A stretch of DNA of 64,000 nt from Strix aluco (taxonomy: Eukaryota; Chordata; Aves; Strigiformes; Strigidae), in assembly GCF_031877795.1 (NCBI RefSeq), contig NC_133932.1:87325994-87389993 (forward strand), written 5' to 3'. The position numbers and the translations under genes were made by a program. Below are positions 13,241 through 28,400 of this stretch, piece by piece; positions within the stretch are counted from its first letter, which is position 1, and the number at the start of each line of letters is the position of its first letter. A model generated the notes under the pieces. It was not told where the DNA came from. It saw nothing but the letters and a program-made list of their open reading frames with translations, and searched no databases.

Positions 13241-16200
13241 TAAATCATTTGGTTAAACTATTAATGTACATGTATATATAAGCATGTATATATGTTTGTA
13301 TATACATTTATGTACATGGACAAACTCTCAGAATATTCTAATAGTATTGTTTGGATAAACAGGAGCATTTTAGAGTTAAAGAAGGCAGGAAGAAAGAAAT
13401 TAAAAGAAGGTCCATGTGAGTATACATTCCTGTACATGTGCAGAAATACGAAAAGAACAATGACATATATGAAGAAAAAAAAATAACATTGTAGCTCAAA
13501 TTTACATGAGGGACTATTCTGACACTTATTTTCCCCCTTTGTTTTCTGCTACGTTTGCACTCATTTAATACATAATTTCTATGGTATAGTATCCATGTTT
13601 CTGCAAAGTACTAATCATACCCATGGGTAATAAAAAACTAATAAATAACAACCCTCATGGACTCGAGCAGAAAGCAGTCATACTGCTGAGTATGAAATTC
13701 TCAAAGGAATGTGGATACAAGACAGTTGTCACTATAGAAATACTGAAATCCTTTGTCACATTCAGGAAAGACATTAGGGCGTAAGCTTATGTAAAATAAA
13801 AGGCCCAGAAATCCTCTTGAAGACTTGTAGACTGCTGATATGATTTTGAAATGTTCAGTGTGTCAAATGTATTGATCAAAACATCCTAAACAACTATTAC
13901 ATCTTTTGCAAATAACACAAAGACCTTAGTAAAATATATTGACTGACCTCTTTTACTTTGAAGTAAGACTATTTCCTCATGGTGCATGGGCTTGCTGTGT
14001 ATTTTTTCTTGTAAGACATGTTGACAACAATCATTAACCCATCAGGAACAGGCCAGTGATACTGAAGTAGGACAAAACACAGATCTCTGCTTCATCCAGT
14101 CTGTAAAGTGTATGTTTGTGTTCACGTGTATGCATGCATCCCTCTACCTGTAACTATGTATTCTCACCTTGAAATGCATTTCAGCAATAGTAGCCACATC
14201 AGATTAACTATATTTGTGCTTCATGATATGCGTTCTGCTCTCAGGTTCTGGCAAACACATCTGCCACAGCTGAGACTCAACACATCTCTTGACTTTACCT
14301 GAGACCTTTGTGATGACAACAGCTCTCCCTGGTTTCTATGCAACTGATCTGCTTAAGCTGTAAGAACGGTCCACTAGGTTCCCCTTATGTCACTATAAGT
14401 AGGTAAAGTCCTCTGAGAGAGCATTTACTCAACAAAATTATACTCCAGAGGTTGATCTCCATTCTGTCTCCTTCCAGTGTCTTTATTAAAACTTCCCTCT
14501 GGAAATTTATGGATAAAAATGGCAGCAGTACCTGTAACTTCTAACTACTGAGATGGAATCACAAGGAGTACTTTAAAGACACTAAACATTAAAATGCAAA
14601 CCACAGTATCTGCTGAGCTTTGCTTTTGTAGAAATATAGACAAAATGGAGCCATGTCTAGCTTTAACCACTCTGCCATTAAGTTCTTGTAGCTAAGAACA
14701 AAATATACTCATTTGACACTTCAAATTTGATAAGTTTATTTTTGCTAAAACAATCATCTGTAGAGGGTTTTCAATTATTTTTACACAACAAACCAACGCA
14801 CAAGATTGCTTTAAAGTCTCCACGTTTTTTTCTGGAGATTCTAGATTCTCACTAGAATTTGCCTTGCCTTAGTTTATTAACTCTTTAACTCAACATAAAT
14901 CTGTCTCTAGTATCACCATTTTTGTCGAAGCCATTGTATGCTGATAGTATGCTGTTTACATTTGAACTGTGTGGTCCTGGTAGCACCATTAAATGCTCAG
15001 CTTAGACCTCTTCCTATGCCATAAATTTTTACACAGATTAAATTGCTGCTTGAAAAAAATTGCTCAGTTTTTAAACTAAAAGTCCAGGTACAAGTTCTTC
15101 AAAATCTTTAACTAAATGCTTTGCTTCTTATTAATGCTAAAAATAAAATGCAAAAACTTAACTGCCTTTTTGTATGGCACAATGACAAAGGTGGTTACTT
15201 TGAAAAACACACTTCATGGTGAAATACCATTAACAGTAAAATCTCAGTAACAGTAACGTCTTTCCACTGTGTTAAACTTCATGATTTTTCTGAAATTCTG
15301 GAATTCTTCTTCAAGCTAGTGTATCAATGTTGACCACATCAAATCTGCAGAGGGTTTTTTCTCTTCTTTCTCCTTCAATTATCTTCTCTCTCCTATGACA
15401 GAGCAGATTTTTAAAGGTAGACTTTTAAAATTATTTATTTTTATTTTTGATAGCTACTCACATTGTTTAATGTTACACCAACAGCATTAAAAGAACTATG
15501 TACTTCTAGTGCACAGGACAAGTGAGAAATTACTTGAGAATGACAGACATATGCAGCACTTGAGTGAATACTTTGTTGTCTTGTTTTGTAAAAGATATGT
15601 TTCCCTTTAAAAAATAAATCTCTACATATTAAGGCTACAAAGATATTCTGCTTTGTGACAGTAGGGTGCAGTCAAGGTATTACTGTCTACAATTCAATTC
15701 ATGTAAGAGTCTGATGGTTCTTTTATATTAGCAGATATATTTGGAAAAATTATGAAGGGGACTCCTTTAAGGGAGGTTATAGATGTAGTAGCTGCAAGTT
15801 GCATCTTTTCAAGAGGGCTGTGTTTGATTTTCTGTTATTACTGGTTGATTACATTGCCACACAAACTATAAGAACACGGTAGAGAATCAAACCAAAGGTC
15901 ACTAGTATACAGGTCATATAGTAACAGCCATAGACAGACCTTAGGGAAAAGTAAGTCAGCAGAAACATATTTGATATTCCCACCTAACATTCTTCCATTT
16001 TCCTGTCATTTTCAGCTAAGAGGATTTCTTGAGATGGATTTTGTTTTGCACATTTTGTCCCCTCACTGTCAGGGTTTTTTTGGTTCAAGATAGTCTTTTT
16101 GAGCCTATGTAATTTTTTGCATCCACAAGGAATTCTTCTCAAGGAATTCATAGGATTACTGTCTCCTGACTGAAGAATCAATTCTTTTTATATATTTAAA

Positions 16201-18050
16201 TGACACCATGCCTTTCTTAAGATTTGTAAATGTTTCTTTCTGATACATTTCTTTGATATACCAATGCTTGCCATTTTGCTTCCTGACATTGCAGAGCTAT
16301 TTCTGAGAAAAATTACTGCAGCTCAAAATTAATACTATATTTATTAACAGGTACACCCCAGTGATAGTCTTGTTCACTATTGCTTCAGTATTTGTGTTGG
16401 TTTAAGAATATAGTTTAAATATATATTTTGGAATTTTTGTTCATTGTGTGGAGAATTCTTCATTGGCTGTGCATTTTCAGTCACTTTTCCAGAGAACATT
16501 TAAAATCCTCAATATGATCAACTGTTACCAGAGTGGTTACGTTTTTTCTTCTGGGATACTCTCACAGCTTTGGCTGGCAGAGGTACTGAGAATATATCCT
16601 CCTATGCATTCTGAGTCACAGCAAATTTTCTCACATGTGGTTCAGTAGAGCTTTAATTTAAAAATGAGTAGAGCTGCCAGTAAAGTGTACTCAGTAATAA
16701 AACCTCAGTTCTGAAACAAATTAGAAAAAATATCTAGTGATCTTTAGAAGAAGTTGTTAGAGAACCTATTACTACAGACTTCCATTCAGGTTGAGCTTTG
16801 ATAAGAACTGATCTTTGGAGCTAGCACTAAATGTTCTGTTGTTCTTTGTTAGCTCAATATTTTGTTGCTCTAGGTTAACTTCCATGAAGTGCTTTTTGTG
16901 TTGATTTTTACCTCGTTAAAATAATACATTCTGTGAATCTTCAAGATTTACAGTCCAGATCCACACTGGATTTTAATCTTATAATTTCATTATTTTTAAT
17001 AGGATGCAGGTTTCTCAATCTGATTATCTATGTTTTGCTAAAGTACTTGGTAAAAATCACTGATGTCTTGCTTTCGAAGGATTGAGTTTTTCTTTCGGTG
17101 GAGAAAAATATGTACCAATACTATTAATTATTTCAATAGTTTAAGTACAGGTTGCTATGATTTCAATTTAATGGACATCATTAGCTATGGTAAAAAAGAT
17201 TTAATGTTAGTCGTCAAGATGCTTTAAGAAGTTTTAAGGGGGTAAATGAACTGTAAAATGTGAATATCTGATAACCTTGGATTATACTGCTTGATTAAGC
17301 TATTAATAACTGCTGGTCATTTTGAGGTAAAAGTAGTATCATCATTTCAGGTGCATGAAAAGTCAAAAAATGGTCCTTAGTTCCTTTAATAAACAAAAGC
17401 TATAATAAAGAATCCTAATTGATGGCAATTGTGTTTGAATCTAAAAAATTTTATAATTTCCATATTGATTAAAAATATTTGTTTCCTCCTTTACTTTTGG
17501 GTCCATTTCTCCTAACTGATGTTAACAATTATAACATCTATATTTCTCTGCAACAGTGGTGTCATCCTCCTTCTCTCTACAGATCTCTACAGAACTATGA
17601 CTGGACCCTTTATAAAAAAAGTTAAATCTACTGACAGTTGGATTAATGGATTGTTTTTCTTACTTGTCTTTCACGGACTCTTTTTATATACTTCATAAGC
17701 CCTTACAGGTCCATGATTTTAAAAGCAGTATTCATATTTTCCGTAATCAGCTGAACCAAATAACTCAGTCCAATTCATTATCAAAAATTCTGTTGCTCTT
17801 TCCATGTCTAGCGACATAGAATGCAACTTAATCCCTTTTGTCTGAGTCACAGTTTGGGATATGGGCCTGAATTCTCCATCTGCACCTCCTATTTATTAGC
17901 TATTTACACATGCACCTCCCATCACCATCAAGGCTTTGGACATAGCAGCATTCTGGTTTAATTCCTCATGGGATAATAAAGTAGTAAAGCAAAAAATAGT
18001 CCTGGCAAAGAATTGCTTTAATCACAAAAATGTCTCTATTTATATTAAAT
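13241..18050. other. AT-rich intergenic DNA, no gene seen
   Basis: Non-coding AT-rich sequence with short TATA/TGTA-rich low-complexity DNA near 13265-13315 and 14105-14135. Open frames are at most about 66 codons and carry no recognisable motif. Confidence 0.55.
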
Positions 18051-18054
18051 AAGA

Positions 18055-18330
18055 GCTAAAGGTATCTAAAAATAGCTAAAGATCCCAAGATATCCTTCTC
18101 CAGTATGTGATACCTTTGATGATATATGTTCTGTGTGAGTGGGCCATTGCCAAGCATGGCCCATACACAAGTGACACAAGCTCTTGCAGTGCTCCCTGCT
18201 TTCCACTGCCCAATGTTTTTAAGCCTCCATGGAGAGTGTATCAAAACTGCCAACCTCCGCCAGAAGTAGGGTATCTGAAATGGCACAGAATCAGGCAATA
18301 AAATCCTGACACTTGTTTAGGCACAAGAGG
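18055..18330 (+). repeat. Probable copy of unclassified degenerate repeat family (copy B)
   Basis: The segment contains AAAGGTATCT-like and GATATCC-like words and then GGGTATCTGAAATGGCACAG near 18259-18278, close to the signature word of copy A and of the copy near 63.27 kb. The middle, around 18120-18240, is less similar and may be diverged or a different insertion. Identity is uncertain because only the terminal words match well. Confidence 0.35.
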
Positions 18331-21300
18331 CACATAAAAGATTAGCAGCAAATAGGGACACTGAGTAATATGCTTGAGCAGGAGGATCACCAGAACCATG
18401 TTGGTGTCTAAGGGCTGGAAACACGCTGATGAAGAAACGTGATGTTCCTTTGATCATTTGTTCAGGTTCCTACATAAGCAAAAGCTTTAATTTCTATATT
18501 ATTATTTTGTATTCTATTGTCTTCTATTATATTTTCTATCATTTGACTTTATTCTCTACTTTCTATCTTTCCTTTCATTCTCACATTCACTCCCAAACAA
18601 TAATTTATCTTCAGAAACAATAGAAAGAAACTGTTTCCTAGAAAACTAATAAAATGTTGAATTGTTTGACAAGATTTTGTTTGGAGTCCGTACTTTATTA
18701 TTAAAAAGAAGAAAAAAAGGAAAAGATAAAACTTAAATCAATGTACAGAAAATATCTTAAATAAGAACACAGATTTCAGAAACATCAAGGTCCTAAATCC
18801 AAAATTACAAGAAAAGGGCCCCATTCAGAAGCATAATTTATCTTTGGAATGCTAGTAGAATTTCCAGATGTGCTCTCACATATCCAAGTATAATACTAGT
18901 GCAGTAAAAATCTATATAGAACAGTTAACATAATTTATTAATAGGAAAGATTTTTTTATAACTTGGCTAACAGATTATGGTCAGATTTATTCCATTTAAT
19001 GCTTTCTACTTCTTAATGTAAAAAATGACAAGGTAAAAAGAAACACAAATATGTTGTGGAGAAAGTACCAAATTGCTACTCCTACATAGTGTTATGATAA
19101 TTATATGGGGGAAAACTGCCCTGGGATGTGTATTTATCTTTTACTCTTATACTCAAATATACTTGTTACACTGTTATGTGCTCAGAAATTCCCTCATTAT
19201 GTTGCTTAACAGGATCGTGAGAGCTCAATAGTTTAATCATGAACCACAGGAAACATTTCAGGGATGTTTATCAAAGGTAACTAAAAAATAAACTATTTTT
19301 TCATGTCTACATGACCAATAAGAGAAAAGCCCAAGTCAGTGGTAACAAGCACATTTTTCTTATGATTATTGGATCATCTGATATCTTTCTACCCAATCTG
19401 AAATGTCAGGTGTCAATTTTTGCTGTACAGCTTTCAAGTTTACTAGACATTAACACTGACTGCCACTCTTGTTTCACTGCCAGCAAGAAAGTCATGGATC
19501 ATATAAGTGTTTGAATTACTATTACTGTATTTCTAGACACCTTTAAAGTTATTCCTGTAGGCTGAAGAAAAGACACAGTGGGAGGAAGGCCATATTGTTA
19601 AATATTATGTTAATCCAGGCAAGCCAGTAGAAGATACAGTATACAGCATTCTGGTACCTTTGAAAGTGATATAGTGACCTAATGTTGCAGATATTAAGGA
19701 ATGGGGGGAAAAGTAAACAAACAAATAAACCAAACCAAACAAAATTAAAAGCTATCAAACAAAAATACCAAACCCAGAAAAATATTCATAAAACAATTTA
19801 TAAGTTATATTTTGCTAGAAAGTGCACTTGTAACTGTATTCAACTTAAAACTTGGAAGAAAAGAACTGAAGACAGGAAACAAAAAGCAGCTTAGACAGTG
19901 GATAGCAGAGCCAGAGGCAAGTGAAGAAAATCTGTAAATATGCCTGTGGAACTCACCATGAATTCCAGATGCTATTGCTAGAAGAATATCCTCCAGAGGC
20001 AGACATGCAAATCCTGTGATGGCTAAGTGAAAAGAAGTAGACAAAGTGAAAAAAACAAACCAACAAACCCAACCAACCAACCAAAGCAGGATGTGTTTGT
20101 GCTTCTTTTTAAATATATATGGCAGTGAAGTTCCCAACCTGTAGCCCAGCTTCCACTTGTAGCCCTTGAAGTCAATCCCAAAAAAGTAAACATGACTAAT
20201 TTGAGCACATTCATTGAGAGTTATAAAGTTTCCTTTGCAATCTTTAAGCAAAATATTTTATTCTATCCAGCTGTTCAGAAATGAAATGGGGTGGGGGGAG
20301 GGACTTGGACTTCTCCAAATGCTTTTCAATAGCCCTGTTGGATTTCCAGAAGTACTCATGTTGTAATGAGATTTCTCCCTTATTGCAGCACTGCTTGCAT
20401 GTTACACCAGGGGAGGGGGGTGGGGGTGGAAAAGGGGAAAAAAAAGTCATCTGGTTACTCTAGTAATTTTTTACATGTCAGACTGTGGAAACTACAGTTC
20501 AGCTTGGGGAAAGGACTAATAGAAGTTTGTTCTCCTTCCCCACAGATTCACTGAAGGCAGACCAGGAGAGAGAAAAAAGAAAATCACAAGTCATCCCTTG
20601 TATTTTTTGACCCAGTACTAATGAAAATTTGAAAGATGAAGAATAAAGAATTCTAACCTCTCCTTTGATGGATTAAACAGCATTCTTCATATATTAGCTG
20701 TTCCTCTTTCTTCTAGATGCCCCTCTACACAAGGTAGAAAGATAAAAATAAAGAAACCATTTATGCTGGTTTAGAGCTCCTGTGTGATGACTTTTACCAC
20801 CCTATGCTGTTCAGGCAGTGTGTCCAAAGTTACTGTATACAACCCTTGTGACTTTTTAAAAGGCAGACCTAGACCCAGAGATTGACAAAACCTCGGGACC
20901 TCCATTCTGAAGTCTATTTGCAACACTTTTGAAGACAAGGACTCTTTTTGTTGTCCTAGACTGAAAATGGATTTCTTAGATGGTGAAATTTTTGTGCAGC
21001 ATGAAGTCTGGAAGGAGCAATACCAAAGTTAGCGTTTTAGCTATATAAGCTTCTTGGAGAGAGATTTGGATGGAAAGTATGTTCTATCTTTAAACAATTA
21101 GCTGTTCAGAGATATGTGAGGATTTAAACTTCATTTTTTTTTTTTTTTCCATGCTATGCATTTATACGAAAATGATTACAAAGTCTTATAATTTTTCTTC
21201 TAGTTTTAGTAATACCATAGAGACTAAATATGAAAAAATTTGGAGGCTGATCCATCTGATATTAGAACATTTATTTTAGGTTCTGTCTACTGTGGGGCAA

Positions 21301-24300
21301 ATATGATGAAAAAAAATTTCTTGGACTAGGGAATTTGTTAGATAATCTGTCAATTCTCATCCAAGAGTTTTATTTCAGTGGAAAAAAGGCAAGAAAAATG
21401 TTTATTATTCACTGTTGAACTTCATGTTGTCCATTAATGATCAATGATCTGCCTAGAGAAATATATTTGGTTTTATCTCTTTTGGATTTCAAACTGAGGC
21501 TAAAAAATTTATTCCTAAACCAGTATCTTTTAAGATTATTGCCTTATAACCTCTGTAAATAACAGAAGATTTATTACAGAATCTGGATTTCAGTTAAGAT
21601 TTTTAAAAAATAAGCCTATAACTAATAATTTCTGTTTACCTTAATGATAAATTTTCTGTCATGTTAAAAATGAGGTCATTCAGTGATCAAGGAATACTAC
21701 ACAGATTCACCCGCCATCTTAAAGTAGAAGCAAAAGTTCCCAATCACTGAAACTTATGAAATGTGTGAACTTTGAGAAAAGTCTACAGGTAACAATCAAC
21801 CAGAGAGTATTTTATGTACCAATGTCTATATAATTCATTGCTACAGGGAAGTGTTACAGTACTACAGTTATAAATTCTCTAAAATATTGTCTTAATGGCA
21901 ATGAACTTTTTCCTCTGGTTTGATTAGAGATATACTTCTGCCACCAGCTGAACATCTTTTTACTAACAAGCTGATGTTTTTCCTCTTCTATTTAGAGAAT
22001 GATCAGAGATGTAAACATTGAGGATAAGACAGTGAGTTTTGCATCCCAGCTCTTCTGCAGAAAGAAGAATCTGTACAAGGAAAGCTTGCTAATATATTTA
22101 TTGGTTTAGTCAATGAATGATCACTTTTTTCTGATTCTGCATTAATAGATTTTAAAATATCTGCCTAGACATTTTCAGGAGATTTTTTTAATAATATATT
22201 TTTGTGGGTCTTTGATCAACTGGACCTCTCCTAATTTCTGTTAAAACAATTTGAGCTGATAGCAGTTGTACATATATCATGTGACAGAAGTCACTGAACT
22301 GTTCATTATAACTGATCTAATGCAATGAATATGACTGTCAGTCCATTTAACTAAGAGTTTGCCAGATAAAATGCAAAATTATATGGTGTCCTGGTGAGGG
22401 CAGCAAAACATTCAACATACATGCTTTTAATAAGTCACTTGCTGTTCTATGCAAACTAATTCTGAAATTGCAAATGACAGGAAGGTATACTTATTTATTT
22501 AGGAATGGATGCTAGGAACCTGCATTTTTTCCATTTTACCAATCACTGTCTGATGGAGTTTTCTAACATTAATAATAGCCCTTATTCTTATAATTTTTTC
22601 TTCAAACTTACATCCCAAATTAGAATGGGTCTGCAAATGAAAACAGATGTTTAAACTGGAAGCCTTTTACAGTATTAATCTCAAAGGACAGTGAAAAAGG
22701 TGGAAGCAACCTGAATTTTTTTCTTCATATGACTTGATATGTGCTACATAAAAAAAATACTGGAACTAGAACTGGCTATCTCCCATAAAAACAAACAAAC
22801 CAACCAACCACATTATATTTTGATGATTTACACTAACTGCTAAAGTAATTCTTTGAAAAATAATTCTGATTGCTTGAGATTGTTGGAAAATATAAAATGA
22901 GGAAGAGTATAAAAGAAAGATCTCAACAGCTAAGTAGCTGGAAATAAGTAAACAGAAATTTACTCACCTTCCCTCAAGGATCAAGATTTTCCTTTTCAGC
23001 GATTCTTTCGATAACTTTAACTCATGTTTTTTTATTTGTGGTAGAAACAACTACCTAAAATGGAAAACAGTTGCCAAATTGGCAAATATTTAGTGTAATG
23101 CAAGACTAAAATGAATGGTTGCTCTTCCTCTTTCTTTTCTTGAAATGAAAAGAAAAAAGCATTTATGAGCTGTATACCCAGACTTCGTAAATATCTATTC
23201 ATTTTGCCCATATGCTTCTGACTTTGGCTTCCTTTTTGCCTGATTTATGTCAGAATCTGAAATACATATGATGGAAAAATGATTTACATGATATGTTTTT
23301 ATCAAATGGAAAAATAATATTATGTTTCATGCTGAGCAAAACTCAGAGAACATTTTTAGAAGAAACATGGACTGCAATTATTGTTAAGCATATTTCTTAG
23401 GTTTATGTTTGGAATTACTTCCAACATTTAGTCTCAAACTAACCTTGAATATCAATTGCACTTTATATTTCAAATCTGTCTGTTGCTCTGTATGATATAA
23501 ATGTTTTAATTTTGTATGATGTGTGTTCTATTTAGAAGGAAAGGAAAGCAGTTCAGACTTTAAAAGGGTTGTTTTTAAAGACACTATTGTGAAGCTCGGC
23601 TTTCACAAATTACACAAACTGGTAAGTAATTTAAAATGACACATGGTTATTGAGTTCTTAAAATTTCACTGTATAGGGGATTATTTGAATATCTATTGCA
23701 GGTTACTTCTTTCTCCTCTTTTTTTTGGTTTATCTTACACTGCAAAAATTAAGTGTTATTACATAACTCTCTTGAGGATATTTTATGTAGGTGTGGAATT
23801 GAATAGCCAAAACATATTTTTAAAGGTGTACAGGTATGAAATAAACCTTGATACAACCTGCATTTTTTCAAACTTACTTTAGAAGTGCTACCCAATATAC
23901 TTCTTAAAGAAGTACATTCATATTATTTGAAGAATTAAGACATTAACATTACACATATAAAAATTAATAAATAAATAGCCTGATATTAGAAATATCAATT
24001 TTTGACTTTTTTATTCATATGAACCAATCTGCTGGCTTTCAAAATAAGTGTCAGGTAAACTCCTACACATTAGTTGCTCCTCCTCATATAAAAAAAGTTA
24101 TATTTTTCTGACTGCTTTTCTGATCATTTAATGATTTATCTGAAATCTCTAACTGTAGGGTTTTCAGAAAAAAAATTAAAATTATTAAATCTGACCTAAA
24201 CTATGTGTTTGTTTGGAGTTTTTTTTAAATACATGAACAAAAAGATTAAGAGATGTCATAAGCACAGTTGCATAACAACACATAAGGGTGAAGTAGTTTG

Positions 24301-27300
24301 AGGGAGTCTCATTCATCCTTCTGTTCAGACTATGACCACTGTTGGATATCCTTTAACTCCCATAAAGTGAAGAGCAAATTGATCAATGGACTTCAGGATA
24401 ACCTACGCATTAGAAGTTCTCTGTGGAAAAGAAGATGAACACCTAACAGAGGATTTTTTGCAGTGATGCTATTATGTGGTCTTCAGTGGAGGGTTTCAGA
24501 GAGGTGAGGGTACCAAAGGGTTTAAGGTGTGTTAAAAGGGGATGGAATCTTTGTTGGAAGAGGGCTTATTTGCTCCTTGATTTTTGCAGAATGGTGCAAG
24601 GAAATACAGAAAGAAGAAGAGAAATGGAAAGAAAGGGAAATTCTGCTAATGAAAACAATGTTAATATTCATGAGAAGTAATAAATCTCCTTTCACCTTTC
24701 AGTGGTTTTTTTTTTCTTTTTTTTGCCATAAAGGTCAGTGGTCAAGACTGCAAGCTAGTTTTCTGGGTTTTTTTGAGGGAGATTAAACAAAAGGAAGAAA
24801 GGTAAAAGAAAATTAGTCATCATGGAACCTAAGAGAAGAAAGAATTTGATTATTCTTATCCAACTGAATGGAGGGAATGAAAAGTATAAATAGCCAAAAA
24901 AGGTCTCTAAAATTCTGAAAGGAAGCAAAATTCATTTCTTCCTTCCTTCTTCCTTGCCTACATCATCTACCTCTTCTCATTAATAATTCCAGAGGGAGCT
25001 TAGGCACGCCAAGCTGATATCATGTTGATACATATATCTTATCTAATATAAACATAAGGAATATATATTTACTGTCATAAAATTACATGTATTGCTATCC
25101 TGTTTCTTCTTCCAGAATGCAAACTCTTTTTCAAGACTTCTGGAATTGCTTCAGGCTGGGATTTGTGGATGATATGTATAGTGATAGTAGTCAAAGCCCA
25201 AACCCTATAATTCATGTTGGGATTTTACTTTTTCTCTGTTTCCCTCTTGCCAAGGTTTATCTGAGTATGCTCTGTTAGACAGAACTGGAGATAAAAGCCA
25301 GAGAGTAGCAATTACTGTTCTGTGGCCTATATTATGCTAACTAGCCTTGCTAACGACAATGGGACGTGATCTTCTTGAAATCGACCTGACAGTGAACTTG
25401 TCACCACAGGAAAATGAAAACATAAGGATGCACTACATAGATAGATAAATCCTTTTATTAAAATAATCTGCACATTTCTTTACTTCAGCTTCACCGGATA
25501 GTATGACATCTATATTTAGGTTTTCATTAGCATCCTTGGGGAAGTAAATATTCCTCCAACTCATTGGATTAATCTCTGCTTGTTTTCTCACTCTACTTTT
25601 TAATAAAAAATCCCCAGCTTAATTTTGATTGGATTGCATACTTTAAACTTCAGTAACTTGCTAATAATAAGGAATGTCTTTCTTTTCCCCTATCCTCCTA
25701 TGCTTGAGGTGATGAGTGGATGCTTTATAGGTCTGCTTGTTAGCACTTGCAAGAAAGATATGGATTTTTATCTTTAAATCTGAATTTGTGAGTTATAAAT
25801 TCTTTGCATTTTCTTGACTTTTTATTTATTTATTTTGCTGTACAACTATGTATTGCTATGCATATGAGATAGAGCAAATGCGTCCACACACTAGCATGTA
25901 AAAAAGTGTACAGAAAAAAATGTAAATTAAATACTTAGAGTTGAGTTCTATACAGAAGACCTTTGGATTTAATAATATAAACATCTCCTCTGCAAATCAC
26001 CTGCAAAGCACCCAAATTATATTGGGTGAATGTTTTTACAAAGTCAGAAGGGAGAAGAGGGCTAGATCATAATCCTACAGGAAACAGATATATGCATAGA
26101 TGTTATGTTACCTAGCAACATAGGGCCCAATCTGTTATTTACTCCATTTCTCCAATCTTACTATAGTACATGGGGGAAAAATGACATGCATTAGGTGTAC
26201 TAAGTCCTTAATCGTTAGTTCAGCAGGTCCAGAAAGAAATGGATAATGTGTATTTTTATATGTGGTTCTGGATAAATATTATGAAAGTCTTATCTTCCTG
26301 AACATGGCAAGCATCGGTCCCTATTATTAGCTAGTATTTCACAGGAGTCAGAAATGTGTTAAAGTCTTTACAGATTACAAGAAAACAAAAACCAAAACAA
26401 AAATAGTTTTAAACCTTACAACACCAACTGTTGTAATTAAAGCAAGTAAATTGCTTCAGGTTCTACTGATGTGAAGCATGTGATAATACTGTCTTTTATT
26501 CAGTCTTACATACAATGAATATCATAGGGAATGCACTTGCAGGAAAAGCTGTTAATGTGCCTAAATGTTTACCAACTCAGAGGTTTTTTTTACATAAAAA
26601 GGTTAGGAAACTTGCAGGAGAGTCATAACAGTTACAGTTAGGCAAAAATGGCAAATGTGTCTACATTTTTCCTTCATAGATACAGATATCTATTTTTTTA
26701 TCCATAGCTCTGACATCATACAGTTTTCTTTCTGGCTGAAGATCAATCTCTAATCAGTAAGGTAGTACAAAAATGTTATGATCCAAAACTTTTTTAAAGA
26801 AAACCTTTTCTGTTAGTTGACTAGGATAGACTTGGTGTGCAGTTTCAGGAAATTCTTGATTTATACGTGCTCATGTACCTGTATCTGTGGGTACCTTCTG
26901 GATATCAGATTTTTTTTCATGCTGAAAGAGGAGAAATCCTTCTGTTATATAGGGGCTTCCAAGGATACTAATGTGTTTTTGCAGACTTTCAGAGAATTTT
27001 GGAAACTCTTTAGTCTTTCACAAATTAGAAAATTCTCCACAGGCAGACTCCTGACCAACTGTAGAATCTGCCATTAACAGAACAATTCCAATGACTTTAT
27101 GTGTATATGGTGTGTATGTGTGTTTAAGGACCTGATCTGCCATCCATGTGAGCCTTCTGTTTAGGAGTCTTGTTTTTGTTTCTACTACTGAACTGAATAG
27201 TCTAGACCAGGGTCACCTGACTGTTCCTCAGATATCATGTAGCACAGAATACTGATTTATGTCTCTTTTTTGGGTCTTGACTCAGCCATGTTCAATCAGT

Positions 27301-28400
27301 ACAAGGGTTAAAAGTTAATGGATGAACTGGGCTATTAGAGAGTCTTTTAATCCTCCAAAAGGCACTACAGTAATCACTGGTGTATCTTGTGGCCTTGTGT
27401 ACAAAAAGTACAGCAAAACTTATCTGAAGCTCAAGATACATGACTAGGTTCACGTGCTCTGGAAAACACTGGGCTCACTGAATGTGAGGACTACTTGAGG
27501 AATAATTCACTACTCAATCCTGAGAAAGGACAACACAACTCAGCATCAAAAAGTTTTCAGAAACTTAAATAGGAGATCAGAACAGCGTTGACACATTGGT
27601 AGATGATGTTGAACACTAAGAGAAAAGGCGATACTCTTAGGACCAGCAAAAGCACTGAACCAGCCCAAGTAATAGCCAAAACTGGTTACCTAGCTTATGA
27701 AAACAAAGTATATATTTATTTAAATAATCTCAGTTCAGGTTAGAAAGACAAAATTATGAATATTTCTTTTCCAAAACAAGTCAGAATGTTTTTCTACATT
27801 TGTAATCTTTTGTATTCTTTTAATTAATGGGTGTGTTTCTATCTACAGTTTAGAGTAAAATAATTTTAGAGTGGAAATCTAAACTTTTCATTGTAAAATA
27901 TCAAACTAGGATTTTAAGGTTCAGAAGTGTCCTTCTCACACACCTTTTTATTTACTCTAAATTAAAAACTGCCTGAATCAAAATTATTATTTAATTATTT
28001 TTGTTGTTGAATTGGCATTTTCTCACGGAAACCTCTTAGACATTTTATTTCCCAACTGGATCTAGTCATGAGACACTAGGCATCTGGCTGTGGCATACCA
28101 TTTCCAGAGGTCTTTCTGGAAGCAGTGTTATTTAACTTCCATCGCTGCTGCTTTCTTGTGAGTGCAAACCCTAAGTATTCAACAGTAAGCAAAAATGAAT
28201 GAAACTACTAAAAAATTAGTATTACATGCATCAGAAGCCTTGGCTGCCTTACCTTTTAACAGTAAAGCGTTACCTACTCCTTTTCTTCCTTTCTTGTTAT
28301 AACATTTTACCTCCCTCATCAGTGCAAAAACCAAGGGAGCTAATCCTGCCAGGTACTGAATGCCTTTGATTTATATTAAATTGAGGAGAATGAGATCACA
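18331..28400. other. AT-rich intergenic DNA, no gene seen
   Basis: Non-coding desert. It contains simple CAAA/CCAA-rich tracts at about 19717-19745, 20047-20090 and 22788-22812, and numerous poly(A) and poly(T) runs. Open frames of up to 148 codons (19805-20251, minus strand) overlap these tracts and have no recognisable domain. Confidence 0.55.
20047..20090. repeat. CAAA/CCAA simple repeat
   Basis: A run of AAACAAACCAACAAACC followed by several CCAA units, ending in AAAGCAGG. It is an imperfect tetranucleotide microsatellite. Similar shorter tracts lie at 19717-19745 and 22788-22812. Confidence 0.8.

Noticed and set aside
19805..20251. 148-codon minus-strand frame
   Set aside because: It crosses CAAA/CCAA simple repeats, has no recognisable domain and lies in AT-rich intergenic DNA.
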